Shown here in pieces: positions 1-11,209 of a stretch of 64,000 nucleotides of DNA. A model generated the notes under the pieces. It searched no databases and was not told the origin of the DNA. It saw only the letters and a list, made by a program, of their open reading frames with translations. Numbering within the stretch: the first letter of the stretch is position 1; the number at the start of each line of letters is the position of its first letter. The position numbers were made by a program, and so were the translations under genes. Where the stretch lies: NCBI RefSeq assembly GCF_963259705.1, contig NC_081842.1, positions 38,033,796 to 38,097,795 on the forward strand, in the 5' to 3' direction. The stretch comes from Myotis daubentonii. Its lineage: Eukaryota; Chordata; Mammalia; Chiroptera; Vespertilionidae.

Positions 1-67
1 AGAAGATGCAGACTGGGCTGAGGGAACCCCCTCCACTGTGCACAAATTTCGTGCACCGAGCCTCTAG
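1..67 (+). mobile_element. Helitron (HeliBat-type), 3' end only
   Basis: This is the right end of a rolling-circle transposon whose body lies outside the window. The GTGCAC...GTGCAC imperfect palindrome at about 39-56 is the 3' hairpin, followed by the GCCTCTAG-like terminus ending in CTAG at 64-67. The next base is T, as expected for insertion between A and T. Confidence 0.85.
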
Positions 68-1724
68 TAATAATATAAGTACAAATGTAAACACGCGATT
101 ACACAATGGAATATCATTTCATACTTATGAAATTAAAGGATGCCTAAGATGTTAACCAGGGGTTCAGCTGATTCTGTCTCTGGATCTTAAAAGATGATGA
201 CCTAGATATAAATTCTTATCTTTATAGGCCAAGAAACACAAATTTGTCAGTATTCTGATTAAGCTTATTTGATGGCATTGGTTTTCTATTGCTAAACACA
301 CAGAGTTAAATAATGCACAAGACAATATGTATTTTGATTACCACATCCTTTACTTTCTAGGAAAGACTATGAAAGCCAAATTATTATAGAAAATACATTT
401 GTTAGGCCTGGAATCAGAGCAAAAGGAGTCGTTGGGTGATATTTGTGATTAATGACACTGGGCTATGAAACTGTGATCCAGCCATCCTTCCTTTTGGGAT
501 ACAATGAGCAATAGATACACCACTTCCCCTGGGTTGTTGGGACCAAGTCTTCCTCTTGGTGACTGTATTTTTTTGCTGGACAATATACAGGCCACTTGAT
601 GTGCTTATATTTTTCTTCTTTTTCAGATCATTGCCTAGATGGAAATTGCTATGGCTATATTGAAGTCCTAAGGAATACTTAATCTTTCTTTATTAGACAG
701 GCATTTCCTAAATCTTCACAATCATAGTTTTACAGATTTATTTTAGGGTGTTTTGTTATAATTAATTAATCAATTAATTAATTTTGCCTTTTAGCCAAGA
801 GTTAATCTCATTCTTTGTGTTGAGGTTTAACCATTCTTATCCTGGAGCCATCTACTGATGTCTAAAATATGGCACCATAATATTAAGTCACTGATATTTC
901 AAAATTAACTTTTCATTTTAAATTTGGACTACTTTTTTATATAGGAAGGATAATTTAGGGTTTTTTTAATGTTTACTTATTATGATAAGCAAAAAGTAAC
1001 ATTCCAAAATTTAATTTAGGGAAGTTTATAGAATAACACAAAAGAAAGGCACACAGTGGAGGCTTGGTGGCAGCATTTTGGATACAACCAAACCGGAGAT
1101 TACTTGCACTGAAATCAAGAGACAAGCAAGGATGCTGCTTTCTTCAATTTATGGGCAGTCATAGAACTGGCTTGTATTTAAAATAAAATTAGCATTTAAT
1201 CTTGATGAATCAAATTATCTTTAAAACCTTTAATTTTCTTTATTATTGGGTTATAGAAAGAAATGTCATTTAATAGTATTTAATAAGTATTTATCTGAGC
1301 AATGGTTTCAAAACTACTGTTATTTGTTTTGACTGATCAGGGAGGAGAAGCTAGTTTGAATTTAATGAAAAGTCTAAAATAATTTTTATTCTTTTCAAAT
1401 GTAGCACTAAATAAAACAGGCTAACTCCAGGCTCTATTAATAAGCCATTGCAAAATATTTGTAGTTAGTGTATTGGTTACTTTAAAGTACAATTAATATC
1501 CAAACAAGATCTGTTAAAAATAAGGGAGCAAACAGGATTCCTACTATTGATTTTTTCAAACCAAATTTCCAAAATTGTACAAAATTACATTTTGTCTAAG
1601 AACCATTTCTAATTATCACAAGTTTTAGATTTATAAGGCACAATTTAGGGTTTTAATCTACATTACAAACTTTGTAGGTGGAAAGCTTAAGAAGTTATTT
1701 TTAAATTTTTTTACTTGTTTCTTT
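68..1724. other. AT-rich unannotated stretch
   Basis: No gene, RNA or classifiable repeat recognised. Strongly AT-rich, with a short (TTAA)n-like run near 762-783. No long open frame. Confidence 0.5.
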
Positions 1725-1965
1725 TTTTATTAAATCTATTGGGGTGACATTGGTTAATAAAATTATATTGCTTGTACAATTGTACAATACATCATTTGTA
1801 TATTGTATTATAAGTTCACCACCCTAAGTCGAGTCTACCTTCCCTTTTTTTCCCTCCCTTAACCCCTTTACCTTTGATAATCACCATACTGTTGTCTGTG
1901 TCTTTGAAGTGTTTTGTTTGTTTGTTTGTTTGTTTTTTTCTCTCTTCAACTTTTTTACGCAACAC
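1725..1965 (-). mobile_element. Old L1 3' UTR fragment
   Basis: Read on the plus strand this matches the reverse complement of a common laurasiatherian L1 3' UTR: TATTGGGGTGACATTGGTTA, then a TACATCATxTGTATATTGTA stretch, TTCACCACCC and AGTC blocks, and a C-rich tail. The element therefore lies on the minus strand. It is diverged and 5'-truncated. A (TTTG)n run follows at about 1914-1936. Confidence 0.7.
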
Positions 1966-2639
1966 CCCCCCCATTTATTTTTTTTAAATAACAGCTCCTT
2001 CATGTGTTTAATAATCTTTTGCATTTTTAATGCCTGCACATCCCTAATTCTGATTACAATTACTGGCTCAAAGTTGAATGCATGATTACATGGGAGTATT
2101 TCAGGTAATAAGTTAGATATGTTAACTCAGTAATTAATTCTATTTTTCTAGATTGTTTTTTTTGTTTGAATTTGAAAAGTTCACTTATTATTTCCTTGAA
2201 CTGTAATTGCCTCTAAATTATGCACAAGGCTCTCAGTTCTGAGTTAATTATATCCTAGTGAACCCTTTTAAATCAAACTCAGAAATTTCAAGGTGCACAC
2301 ATCATAAGAACTCGTTAAATCCTTTAACATGTCTGAGTAAAGAACTGCATGCATGATTGATGACAGTAGTTTTTTGAAGTTCTTTCAATTCTGTGGTGCC
2401 AATCATTGAATGCATCAAAATTCATCTCTATCGAAGAATTTATAGATATTTAAACATTATAATTATGCTTGTGAATTTCTGGTCAATGTCTTTAATCCCA
2501 ATTTCTTTAGAAAGCACAACTTCCTGGTGTGAATTTTAAAAAACAATGTAGACAAACAAAATGTCAGATCACAACTATTTTATTTAACCTATAGGAATAT
2601 ATATCCAAAAAGGAAAAACCAAGTGGCATGGTCTTTTGT
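1966..2639. other. Unannotated AT-rich stretch
   Basis: Nothing recognisable; no coding potential seen. Confidence 0.4.
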
Positions 2640-3330
2640 AGTTTCTCATTTTGATAAAGCCAGTTAATGCATGTATTTCTTTAAGGGATCATGCTTCTGA
2701 TGTTGTATTCAAGAACTCTCTGCCTAACCAAAGCCCACAAAGATATTCTACTATATTTTCTTATTGGAATTTCATAGTGGGTTTTTGTTGTTGTTGTTGT
2801 ATTTACTTTTACATTTAGGTCTATGAGCCATTTTTAGTTAACTTTTATATAAGGTATGAAATATGGGTCAAAGTTAATTTTTAATTTTTGGATAAGGATG
2901 TTCAGTTAGTCCATCACCATTTGTTAATTAATGCTGCATTTGAATTGTCCACTTTTCCCCAAATGAATTTTCCTCTCCTATACCAAATTACCATATGTGT
3001 AGGTCTGTTTCTGGACACTTCTCTCAATTCCATCAGCCTACTTGTCTGTCATGCCAATGAAACACTGTTTCAATTAACATAGTTTTATAATGTCTTGTTA
3101 CTGTAGGGCAAGCCCCTTGCCTCATATTTGTTTTCTTTAGAACTTTTTTTGATTTTTCTAAAACCTAAATTTTCTCTTTGAACTTTAGAATCATATTATC
3201 ATGTTGCATAAAAAGGTCCTATAGGAATTTTTGTTAGACTATAACTGAATTAATAGATAATGTGAGAAAATTGATACCATTCTGATAGAGTTTTGCCATA
3301 CATGAATTTTGTATATTTTTCCATTTATTC
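2640..3330 (-). mobile_element. Old L1 ORF2 fragment
   Basis: The reverse complement follows L1 ORF2 downstream of the reverse transcriptase. Hallmark blocks on the plus strand are AGGTCTATGAGCCATTT, CACCATTTGTT, TGTGTAGGTCTGTTTCTGGA and ATGCCAATGAAACACTGTTT. All frames are broken by many indels and stops, so it is an ancient copy (L1M-type age) with no function. Confidence 0.7.
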
Positions 3331-5031
3331 AGATCTGAGTGACCCCAACACCAGGGCACTTTCCACTGCATCACCCTGAACCCAAGCAACTCATGCTGTG
3401 GTAGTGACACTGAATTCTAAAGGACTGTTTACTAGTACATTTTAGATACTGGAATATAACATATCCTCTAAATGCTGGTGAGAGGGTGGAACCATGACTC
3501 TTCCAGCTCTTTTTTGCCCTATGATTTGACTTGGAATTTTCACAGGCTGTCATTGGTATAACAGTCAAAGTCAACCAGCATACCTTTATCAAACCTTATT
3601 CACAAGGAGAAATATATGACACTAAGGGCTTTTTCCCATAAGAGAGACTCTATGACCAGTATGAGAGCGTTATAGTTACTCTGTACCAAAACAGGAAAAA
3701 TAGGTTTCCTTAGACTTTCTGATCTTACAAAAAAAAAAAAGAAAGAAAGAAAGAAAGAAAAGAAAATTGTACTTCCACTAAGAGCAGCATTCTCCTCTGC
3801 ATATTAGTTGTCTGACACTTATTTCATTGACAGTGCATGTGACTTCTGGTGGGAACATTTATATCTAGAATTAGTTTGACCAAATTATAAATGCCTCCAA
3901 TGCAACAGCTTGTACTAAAAAATAGATCTTACTTCAAAACCTACTGCTACAAGGTTTTTAAAGAGAATTTATCAGAAACCCCTAGACAATCCTCCAACTT
4001 CAATTGAACCAATTAATTGTATTGCAATGAAATATCTGAAGGAAGTCTTTTGACTGCGTCTCTGATACTTTATATCCTGTGCCATTCATTTTTAGCAATA
4101 AGTGATTGAAAGCAATAGATATGACTTTTAAAAAATAGTATGTGGGACTCCAACCTACATTTAAAAAGTTTTAGCAGTATTCTTCTGCTTAACAACCCAC
4201 TTGCTGCAACCTGCACTGTGGGGTTCAGGATTTGAAGGAGGGGCCGACGCACAAATGAAAATGCTATATAAGAAATATGAATTTAGAAGGCATTGGGGTC
4301 CACGGGGTTTCTCTTTCGTGAAGAGCACACTGACCTCTGGCCGGTCTGCTTTTATTTACTTGAACACACATTTTCCCTTTGGCAATGCATACAGGCATAT
4401 CAAAGGTAAAGTTTGGTAAACAGTAAAAGGATTATCAGGTTAGGGAATTGCCTTGAGACACCACTATCTCAACACAACAATCAGTGCTTAGCTTCAGCCC
4501 TGCTAACATCCAAGGTCCATTGACCTTCACGTTCCTTGGTGCACACTCCTGACAGTATTGGCAAGTGGTGGCTTCCCGCACCCACTCACACTTTAAAGTC
4601 TTACCTCATGTTGTCATAACAATGATACGTTATTCTTCATTTGGAAAATCTGAGAAAGATTTTTTATTAACACCTTAGCCATAGCCTCTTATTTAATTGG
4701 GTAGACAGGCTTTAAAACATAGAATAAGATGTAGATTTTTCTTTTTACATTATGATAGTGCCTCACAAAGTACATAAGACCATTTTTTTAAGATATATAT
4801 ATATATTTTAATTAAAAAATGTATTGTCAAGTGAAACATTATGCTCCTTATCTTGGTGGGGGTTCCAATAATATAATGTGTCCTCATCTCCCTTAGATTT
4901 TTGCCTTTGAAAATGGAATGACTGTTACTACTTTTATTATTATTATGTATTGTTATTCAGCAATGTTTCCATTTTGCTTTCAGCTTTTTAGTACTTAGTT
5001 TACAAATGCTATGGAACATTTAAAATAAAAA
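3331..5031. other. Unannotated stretch with (GAAA)n microsatellite
   Basis: The only clear feature is an A-run plus (GAAA)n at 3729-3762. Bases 4200-4620 are less AT-rich than their surroundings and carry a TATA-like TGCTATATAAG at about 4262; a decayed LTR is possible but I could not recognise a family. A TA-rich run sits near 4795-4806. Confidence 0.4.
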
Positions 5032-5042
5032 CTTTGAGGTGT

Positions 5043-5257
5043 CACCCAGTCAGCATGGCTCAGTGGTCGAGCGTGGACCTATGTTCAGAAGGTCACAGTT
5101 TGATTCCCAGTCAGGGCACATGCCTGGGTTGTGGGCTTGATCCCCAGTGTGGGGCATGCAGGATTGATGTTTCTCTCATCATTGGTAGTTCTATCTGTCT
5201 CTCCCTCTCCCTTCCTCTCTGAAATCAATAAAACAAAACAAAACAAACAAACAAAAT
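5043..5257 (+). mobile_element. VES SINE, full length
   Basis: tRNA-derived bat SINE. The A box (TGGCTCAGTGG) lies near 5056 and a B box-like GTTTGATTCC near 5098, followed by the VES body with CATCATTGGT and (CTCTCC)n, and an A-rich (AAAC)n tail. It is flanked by an 11-bp target-site duplication, CTTTGAGGTGT at 5032-5042 and CTTTGAAGTGT at 5258-5268 (one mismatch), which fixes both ends. Confidence 0.92.
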
Positions 5258-5268
5258 CTTTGAAGTGT

Positions 5269-5905
5269 AGCAGGACACTGAATGTTCAAACTTCTAACAA
5301 CTTACACAACTTACTGTGTTTATACCTATGCTTACTGCTTTTGCTCTGTTTCCACAGAAGTGCTGTCTGTCCATCAGTGTTAGATTAATTTCTCCACTAT
5401 GAGTCTGAATCACAATTCTCCCCATGAAAACTAGCCCCATCATAGTTTCTCTCCTATCTTTAATTACTTCTCCTTACCAATATTTTCACAAGCTGCCTTT
5501 AACATATTCAAATTTCTCCTGGACTAACACCAAAAAAGGCAATTGATTTTTAGGGTACAAACTACCAACAGACACTCTGTAATTTCCATAAATTCCTTTA
5601 TGTTGGGTTTTTCAAATCTGCCTGTCTTTAAAAAAATTAGAATCTTATTGCTTTATGGCCCAATTTATTTTTTTAAATTCTCTTTATTAAACCAATTTTT
5701 AAAATGTGTGGTTTGTACAAAATTGTCAGATTTTGGAATTAAGTTAATAATGGCCCCTCAAGTGAATTTGAAGCCATTTTCTCCTTTTCTACATTCTGAA
5801 AAGTAAGAAAACTTTGTAATGTTGCTATTTTAAATGTCTGGAAGAATTTTTCAATGAGGCCATTTGGGCCTGAATTTTTATTGATCTAATTAACTATGAA
5901 TTAAA
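5269..5905. other. Unannotated AT-rich stretch
   Basis: No recognised gene or repeat. Confidence 0.4.
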
Positions 5906-6257
5906 TCCTATATAATAAAAGCCTAATATGCTAAGTGTCTGACCATTCATTCGACTGTTTGAACAGTCACTATCATGCCCACTGACCACCAGGGGGCAGA
6001 TGCTCCAACTGGTAGGTTAACTTGCTGCTGGGGTCTTGCCAATCAGGACCAGGTAAGACAGGCCAGACACTCCCTGGAGCCCTCCTGCAGTCCCTCCCCA
6101 GCCCTGATTGTGCACCAGTGGGGTCCCTCGGCCTATCCTGTGCCCTCTCGCAACCTGGGACCCCTTGGGGGATGTCAGAAAGCTGGTTTTGGCCTGATCC
6201 CCACAGGCCAGGCCGAAGGAACACACTGGTGAATGAATCCGTGCACTAGGCCTCTAG
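5906..6257 (+). mobile_element. Helitron (HeliBat-type), non-autonomous, 352 bp
   Basis: The left end TCCTATATAATAAAAGCC is preceded by A at 5905; the right end GGCCTCTAG is followed by T at 6258. The 3' hairpin just inside the right end is decayed (GTGAATGAATCCGTGCAC). The left third carries the element-typical GACC/CAGTCACTATCATG stretch, then a CTCF-like core CCACCAGGGGGCAG at 5986-5999. The GC-rich body codes for nothing recognisable and there is no Rep/helicase remnant. Confidence 0.93.
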
Positions 6258-6737
6258 TTTCTTTATAAATATAGGACTATATGGGTTATCGACATCTTCT
6301 TGAGGAAATTTTGGTAATTACTGTTTTTCAAGGAATTTTCCTAGTTTATCTTAGTTATCAGATTTACTAGCATAATGTTTTCATAGTATTCCCTTACTAT
6401 CCTTTTACTTCCTGTAGACTATGTGTGTATTATTCCTGATATTGATTTCCCCTGTCCCTACTTCTCTCATACTTGCTCTCTCTGTGTTGGTAAGTCTGGC
6501 TAAATATTTTTAAATGTGTTGATTTTTTTACGAGAAACTGGCTTTCAGTTTCATTGATTTTATTTATTGTTTTTATATCTTCAAATCTATTTATTCCTGC
6601 TCTTATATTTATTATTTCTGATTGTGTTGGTTATCATTTGCTCCTCTTTTTCTAGTTCAAAACTGTAATTTTATAATATTGGCATTCAAAAAGAGAGGTT
6701 TTCTATTTTTAAATAGCACATTTTCATAAGTTAGGTT

Positions 6738-6855
6738 TTCCTTTTTAAAAAAAAAATATCTTTATTGATTTCAGAGAGGAAGGGAGAGGGAGAGAGAGAG
6801 ATAGAAATATCAATGGTGAGAGAGAATCACCTATCAGCTTCCTCCTGCATATCAA
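6738..6855 (-). mobile_element. VES SINE, 5'-truncated
   Basis: On the plus strand: a T/A-rich tail, TTTATTGATTTCAGAGAGGA, (GGGAGA)n, then AGAATCACCTATCAGCTTCC and the TCCTGCA block. The tRNA-related half with A and B boxes is missing, so it is truncated at its 5' end. No clear target-site duplication. Confidence 0.8.
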
Positions 6856-8386
6856 ACTATTTCTAATTTTCTCTGTGGCTTTTTTTTTGACATGTGTAAT
6901 ATTATGTTGTTTAAATTCCAAATATTTGAATATTTCCATATATATTTCAGTTACTGATTGTTAGGTTTAAAGCTGTTGTGGTCAGGGAACATACCATGTA
7001 TTATTTTAATTATTTTAAATTTGTTGGAGTTTGTTTTATGACATGAAATATGGCCTATCTTTCTGAATGTTACCAGTAAACTTGAAAAGATTGTGAATTC
7101 TGCTATTGCATATGAATAGTCTATCATTTAGATCAAATTGGTTGTTAAGAGGTATGTAGGTCTTTTATATCTTTACTGATTTTCTTTCTACCTATTCTAT
7201 TATTTCTGAGAAAGAACTATTGAAGATTCCAACTATAATTGTGGATTTGTCTATTTCTCTTTTCAGTTCCATTTATTTAGTTTTATGAATTTATATGCCG
7301 TTTTGGGGTATATCTACATGTAAGATTGCCATATCTTTTTGATGAATTGTTAATGAACTATTTAATATGTTGTAGTATCCCCTTTATCCCTTGCAATATT
7401 TCTAATTCTGAAGAGTAGTTTTTCTCATATTAATGTAGCCATTCCAGCATCATTTTATTGATATTTTCATGAAATAACTTCTATGCCTTTACTTTTAACT
7501 TATACACATATATTGTATTAATTTATTATTGATAACATATACTTGAAAATTACTTTTTTATTCAACCTGATAATATCTGCTTTTTAATTGTGGTTTTTAG
7601 AATTTTTTATTTAGTGTAATTATTAATGTGATTGGACTTAAAGCTACCATTTTGATAATTGTATTCTGTTGCCTCATTTGTTCTTTGGCTTTTCTTTTTT
7701 ATCTGTCTTCTTTTGGCTTAAATATTTTTATTCTATTTTACTTTTACTTATAAAAAGGCTTATAAATTACATATTTTTGTGATTTCTTTAATGTTTATAA
7801 CATATATTTTTATCTTATCATTCTCTACATTTAAATAATGTTATGCCATTTCATGTAAGTATATGAAACTTAGATCAATAGAATTCTATTTCCTTCTTCT
7901 ATATTATGTGTTATTGTTGTTATACTTTTGCTTCTATATATCCTAAACATCCCACAATACAGTTTCTATTTTTTTTTTTAGGCAAATGACTATCTTTTCA
8001 AATAAATAAAATAAGGACATATTTTATATTTATACTCATTTTTACTATTTTTAGTACTCTTCTTTGTATAAATCTAGTTTTTAATCTAGCACCAAATCTT
8101 CTGCTGGAAGAACTTCATTTAACACTTCCTTTAGCACAGGTCAGCCGGCAAAGAATTCTCTCTGCAACTGTTGGTATGAAAATAAAAATCTCATGTTGCC
8201 TTAATTTTTGAAAGTTAGTTTCATTAGGTATACAATTCTGAGTTGACAATTTCTACTTAAAAAATGTCACTCCATCGCTTTCTAGAGTGCTATTTTCTTA
8301 TCTTTTTCTTTGCATTAATGTTTCTCTTTTCTCTGGTGGCTTCAAGATGTTATCTTTCTCTTTGATTTTAAGCAGTTTGACTCTGT

Positions 8387-8411
8387 GTGTGTGCGTGTGT
8401 GTGTGTGTGTT
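8387..8411. repeat. (GT)n microsatellite
   Basis: Interrupted GTGTGTGTGCGTGTGT run inside the old L1-like tract. Confidence 0.9.
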
Positions 8412-8581
8412 TGTTTCTGAACTTCTTAGATCTGTGGTTTGTTTTTTCCCCCTTTAATTGTGAAAAATTTACAACCATTACCTCTTTAAATATGTCTCTC
8501 TTCTCCTATAGGAACCCCAGTTTCGTGCACATTAAGCCAATTGCTATTGTCCCACAGCTCTTGGATGCTCTGTTCTCTCTC

Positions 8582-8669
8582 TTCTCCTTCCTTCCCTTCC
8601 TTCCTTCCTTCCTTCCTTCCTTCCTTCCTTCCTTCCTTCCTTCCTTCCTTCCTTCCTTCCCTCCTTCCT
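8582..8669. repeat. (CTTC)n microsatellite
   Basis: About 20 near-perfect CTTC units. Long open frames across this position (Pro/Ser/Phe/Leu-rich) are reading-frame artefacts of the tetranucleotide. Confidence 0.97.
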
Positions 8670-9024
8670 CTCTTTATTTCTTTCTTTTTACATTTGTTTA
8701 TATTTATGCTTTATTTTGGAAAACTTTTATTTACCTATCCTCTAATTTACTGCTTAAACTTTTAGTAGTATCAGGTCTGCTGGTAAACTCAGTGAAGAAC
8801 ATCTTTATTTCTGATAGTTTTTCCCCTTCTTTTACTAGCATGTACTTGACATTTTAAAAATTGTGTTTTCCTCTCTGCTATAATTCTCATCTATCTCACC
8901 AGATACTTTAACACATTAATCATGGCTATTTTAAAGATCTATCTGATTGTTCCAATGTGTGGCCATTTTTTGTGTTTGCTGATTGCTTTAACTATTGACA
9001 ATGGGTCTTTTCTTTTATCTTTTA
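8670..9024 (-). mobile_element. Probable continuation of ancient L1-like tract
   Basis: The sequence just before the Helitron (ATTGACAATGGGTCTTTTCT) and just after it (TTTTCTTGCTTCATCTTGGG ... AGACTGACATTTTG) read as one continuous old L1-like stretch when the Helitron is removed. Weak, diverged similarity only. Confidence 0.4.
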
Positions 9025-9720
9025 CTAGAGGCTGGGTGCACAAAATTTGTGCACAGGGGGTGAGGTGAGGGGGGTCCCTCAGCCTGGACTGAAACAATGC
9101 CAGCGTCCCGTGCCCTGGCCTCCTGCCAGAGGCCCCTCCCTCCCTCCGCATGGCTGGGGTGCAGGACGCTGGGCTCATGTCACCCCAAGAGGCCCCTCTC
9201 TCCCTCCGTGAGGCCGGGACAAGGGACGTGAGCCCAGCATCCTGCCCCCTGGCCTCCTGCCAGAGGCCCCTCCCTCCCTTTATGCAGCCAGGGCGCAGGA
9301 TGCTGGGCTTGCATCACCAGGGTAATGCCACCTACATCCCACTCTGGCCACTATGGACACTGCCATCTTTCTTTCCTGTGGCTAATTTGGGCTTCCTCAT
9401 ACTGTGGTCTCAGGAAAGTTGAACTACTATTGTAGCTTTTAAGAGGCAGCATTCCAAGCAGCCAGGCATGCCGCCCCGAGTCTGTGTGCACTGCCCCAGC
9501 CTGGAGTGGCTGGGGTGGGGCAGGATGCCTGGCTTTGTCACCTTGGCGACGATGCCAGGTGTCCCGCCCTGCCTCACTCCAGCAGCTCCGCACCTGCGCA
9601 TGCTGCCCAGAGGCCCTCCTTGGGCAGGGCGGGGTGGAACGCTGGCCTCCCTGCCTGGCCGCCGCCAGCTTTGTCGCAGAGTGACAGTCAATTTGCATAT
9701 TCTGTCTTTATTAGATAGGA
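9025..9720 (-). mobile_element. Helitron (HeliBat-type), 696 bp, with internal tandem repeats
   Basis: On the plus strand it begins with CTAGAGGC after A at 9024 and ends with TTATTAGATAGGA before T at 9721, the exact reverse of A|TCCTATCTAATAA...CTAG|T. The hairpin TGCACAAAATTTGTGCA lies at about 9037-9053. The body is GC-rich and contains roughly three diverged repeats of a GCCAGAGGCCCCTCCCTCCC ... GCAGGA(C/T)GCTGGGCT unit between about 9108 and 9325. An ATTTGCAT octamer sits at 9691-9698 near the left terminus. Frames of 60-115 codons here overlap on both strands and are compositional artefacts. Confidence 0.93.
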
Positions 9721-10128
9721 TTTTCTTGCTTCATCTTGGGCCTTGCAGTTTTCAACTGAAAGACTGACATTTTGTGAAGGAGAACTATAGGGTCTGAGGT
9801 AAATGCCATTTATGCCGGGAAAAGTTATGCATCTTCTTTCGTGACACCCTTAGTGTGGGGAATCGACTTAATGCAGTCAGTGGGTGAGCTGGCCTTGGGT
9901 ATTTTCTAGGTAGAGCTGCGGTTGATATAGCGCAGGCTTCAGGTCTTCCTGTGTTTGTTTTCCATTAGCGAGCACTCAGTGTGGTAGCGGGGAGCTGAGG
10001 ATCTTGCCCAGTGTTTGAGTCCGCTCAGAGATTTTCCACAGAAAGTGTTTCTCACCCAGCTCTTGTCCAGTGGTATATTACTTGTGCTTATTATTCAATG
10101 CTAGATATTTTTTTTTTGGGGGGGGGGG

Positions 10129-10166
<38 letters not shown>

Positions 10167-10965
10167 TTGGTCAGCTTTCAGCAGGATTTTTGTGCCTGGG
10201 CCTCAGGGGTGGGGCTTTCTCTCCATTTCTGTGCCTCTTTACTGTGGCAGCCAGACTCTGGGTGGTCTTAGGCAGAGGTGTCCTGCTTTTCCTCCAATAA
10301 CAGCAGATGTCTTTTTGTCAAGAGATGCTAGTAGGTTCAAGTAGCATTTTACTTCTACCACTGGCTCAGCAAGAATGGATCTCTGGCTGTGTCCTCATGT
10401 CAGAGGCTTTCCTCCCCTTTCTCAGAAGCAGACAGTTTTTTACTTCTGTTCCTACAAGAAGCGGTGCATCTTGATCCACGCTCTGGGAGTGAGAGTTTAT
10501 TTACCCTCCCTAGCAGATTAAGGCTTTTGTTTTGCAGGAGAGAACAATTCAAAGAAGCAGCACAGCTTTAACCTGGTCACCAGCAGCTGCCATTACCTCC
10601 TTTATGCCTATGCCACTGAGGGACTGTGCTACCTTGTCACTGGTGCTGTCTCAAACTTTCTGTAAGTAGGTGATGGAGGCCTGTGGATTACAGAATCTGT
10701 GTATGAACTCCCCTTGTGTCTGGCTCTACCAGTTATTCTACACTGAAACACTGGGCCACACTGGGACTTAAAAAAAAAATTGTTAAACTTCAGCAGAATT
10801 TTTTTTACCCATTTTTTTGTTGCATGTCCCATGCTCTGCCAAAGCTGAACACATTTGTGTATCCTGGCTCTTCTTGAATGAGGCTTGTCCTTGGTGAAAT
10901 GGTTACTCGATTGCCCTGTGACCTCAGCTTTATGACAGGCTCAATAAAAGTTATCATCTCTCAGA
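9721..10965 (-). mobile_element. Possible far-5' part of the ancient L1-like tract
   Basis: The first few hundred bases (GACATTTTG ... GGGTCTGAGGTAAATG ... GTGAGCTGGCCTTGGGT) resemble upstream parts of an old L1-type repeat. The remainder to 10965 is unassigned, with a G-run plus (GT)n at 10105-10166. Confidence 0.3.
10105..10166. repeat. T-run, G-run and (GT)n microsatellite
   Basis: A poly-T to poly-G transition of about 12 G, followed by about 16 GT units. The Cys/Val open frames across it are artefacts. Confidence 0.95.
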
Positions 10966-10982
10966 CTATATGACTTTTTTAA

Positions 10983-11192
10983 AATATATTTTATTGATTT
11001 TTTACAGAGAGGGAGGGAGAGGGATAGAGAGTTAGAAACATTGATGAGAGAGAAACATCGATCAGCTTCCTCCTGCACACTCCCCACTGGGTATATGCCA
11101 GCAACCAAGGTACATGCCCTTGGCCGGAATCGAACCTGGGACCTTTGAGTCCACAGGCCAACGCTCTATCCACTGAGCCAAACCGGCTAGGG
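10983..11192 (-). mobile_element. VES SINE, full length, long target-site duplication
   Basis: The reverse complement carries the tRNA-like head (GGCTCAGTGGATAGAG, A box) and the B box (CCCAGGTTCGATTCC), ending in an AATAAAATATATTTTAA tail. A 17-bp direct repeat, CTATATGACTTTTTTAA, at 10966-10982 and 11193-11209 is identical on both sides. This is a young insertion. Confidence 0.95.
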
Positions 11193-11209
11193 CTATATGA
11201 CTTTTTTAA

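Larger units (their letters stand above)
6262..8580 (-). mobile_element. Ancient L1-like tract, ORF2 region, interrupted
   Basis: The reverse complement resembles the L1 ORF2 endonuclease/reverse-transcriptase coding region and sequence upstream of it. Plus-strand landmarks are the TTGAGGAAATTTTGGTAATT block, AGAAACTGGCTTTCAGTTTC with TTCATTGAT, TGTGGTCAGGGAACATAC, and TTCTCTCTGCAACTGTTGG. It is heavily decayed. A VES SINE at about 6738-6855 interrupts it. It may continue beyond the (CTTC)n run and the Helitron at 9025-9720. The subfamily (L1M or HAL1) is not resolved. Confidence 0.65.

Noticed and set aside
4200..4620. Possible LTR promoter with TATA box
   Set aside because: A TATA-like string in isolation; no family match, terminal repeats or target duplications seen.
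8387..8857. 156-codon frame rich in Pro/Ser/Phe/Leu
   Set aside because: It is driven by a (GT)n start, begins on GTG, and runs through a (CTTC)n microsatellite in old L1-like DNA.
9150..9767. Cluster of overlapping open frames on both strands
   Set aside because: They lie in the GC-rich body of a Helitron, where stop codons are rare on both strands; no Rep/helicase motifs.
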